From JAPLYB01 sp964481435 (lineage in GTDB: Archaea; Nanobdellota; Nanobdellia; Pacearchaeales; UBA284), in NCBI GenBank assembly GCA_964481435.1, contig CAYZTH010000014.1, forward strand, positions 1-22,118: a DNA stretch of 22,118 nt. The letters run 5' to 3'. Below the pieces are notes generated by a model. That model searched no databases. It worked only from the letters and a program-made list of their open reading frames with translations, and had not been told where the DNA came from. Below, in pieces: positions 22,078 to 22,118 of this stretch. The first letter of the stretch is position 1, and every line of letters begins with the position of its first letter. The translations under genes and the position numbers were made by a program.

Positions 22078-22090
22078 GACATATGTCGTA
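22078..22090. repeat. right copy of a 13-nt inverted repeat near the window ends
   Basis: GACATATGTCGTA is the reverse complement of 27-39. It is flanked by GCCT on the left and AGGC on the right, making a longer imperfect dyad of 24 bp (22071-22094). The 103 bases after the HEPN-like gene otherwise hold only that gene's promoter. Confidence 0.4.
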
Positions 22091-22118
22091 AGGCTACCGA
22101 AAATTAGTTCTCACCTAA

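Noticed and set aside
1..22118. CRISPR array, insertion sequence, rRNA or tRNA genes
   Set aside because: I found no regularly spaced repeats, transposase motifs or conserved RNA segments; short tRNAs could still be missed by eye.

Overview
The window looks like chromosomal DNA of an AT-rich archaeon, most likely a DPANN-type lineage (Woesearchaeota/Pacearchaeota-like). The evidence is archaeal-type uS12 and uS7, an archaeal release factor aRF1 with NIKS and GGQ motifs, a DUF134 regulator, an archaeo-eukaryotic-type primase domain, TTTAAATA-like TATA boxes about 25 nt before many starts (leaderless genes), and a few genes with strong GGAGG Shine-Dalgarno sites. A bacterial-type lipoprotein signal peptidase fits lineages that have taken up bacterial genes. 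The lineage is inferred from gene content only.

Layout. 1-2.1 kb (minus): a histidine phosphatase, uS12, uS7 and a 109-aa unknown. 2.2-4.5 kb (plus): a primase-superfamily protein overlapping a metallophosphoesterase by ATGA, then an HELLH metallopeptidase. 4.6-6.0 kb (minus): a DUF192 protein overlapping a radical SAM/SPASM enzyme. 6.2-7.4 kb (plus): a 41-aa basic protein, a DUF167 protein and a sugar nucleotidyltransferase that seems to start at ATT. 7.4-12.3 kb (minus): a DUF134 regulator with a palindromic operator, a giant endonuclease IV-like TIM barrel, and two unrecognised proteins; a Ser-rich coiled-coil gene (12.4-12.9 kb, plus) diverges from them. 13-21 kb (plus): LspA, a second radical SAM protein, aRF1 interrupted by an intein, a 153-aa unknown and a large SMC-like ATPase. 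21.1-22.0 kb (minus): a HEPN-like protein. No intergenic gap exceeds about 200 bases. I saw no tRNA, rRNA, CRISPR array or insertion sequence.

Three things stand out. First, the aRF1 gene carries a complete LAGLIDADG intein directly after the Gln of the catalytic GGQ loop, so translation termination by this protein depends on splicing. Second, the SMC-like ATPase has SMC heads, but at the exact midpoint of its coiled coil it has a Rad50-style CPTC zinc hook where a hinge is expected. Third, the 672-aa TIM-barrel protein keeps all nine expected endonuclease IV metal ligands but has a roughly 300-residue insertion and an aromatic/Gly-rich tail. It sits among unrecognised low-complexity and helical proteins, and this group is the best candidate here for an undescribed multi-protein system.
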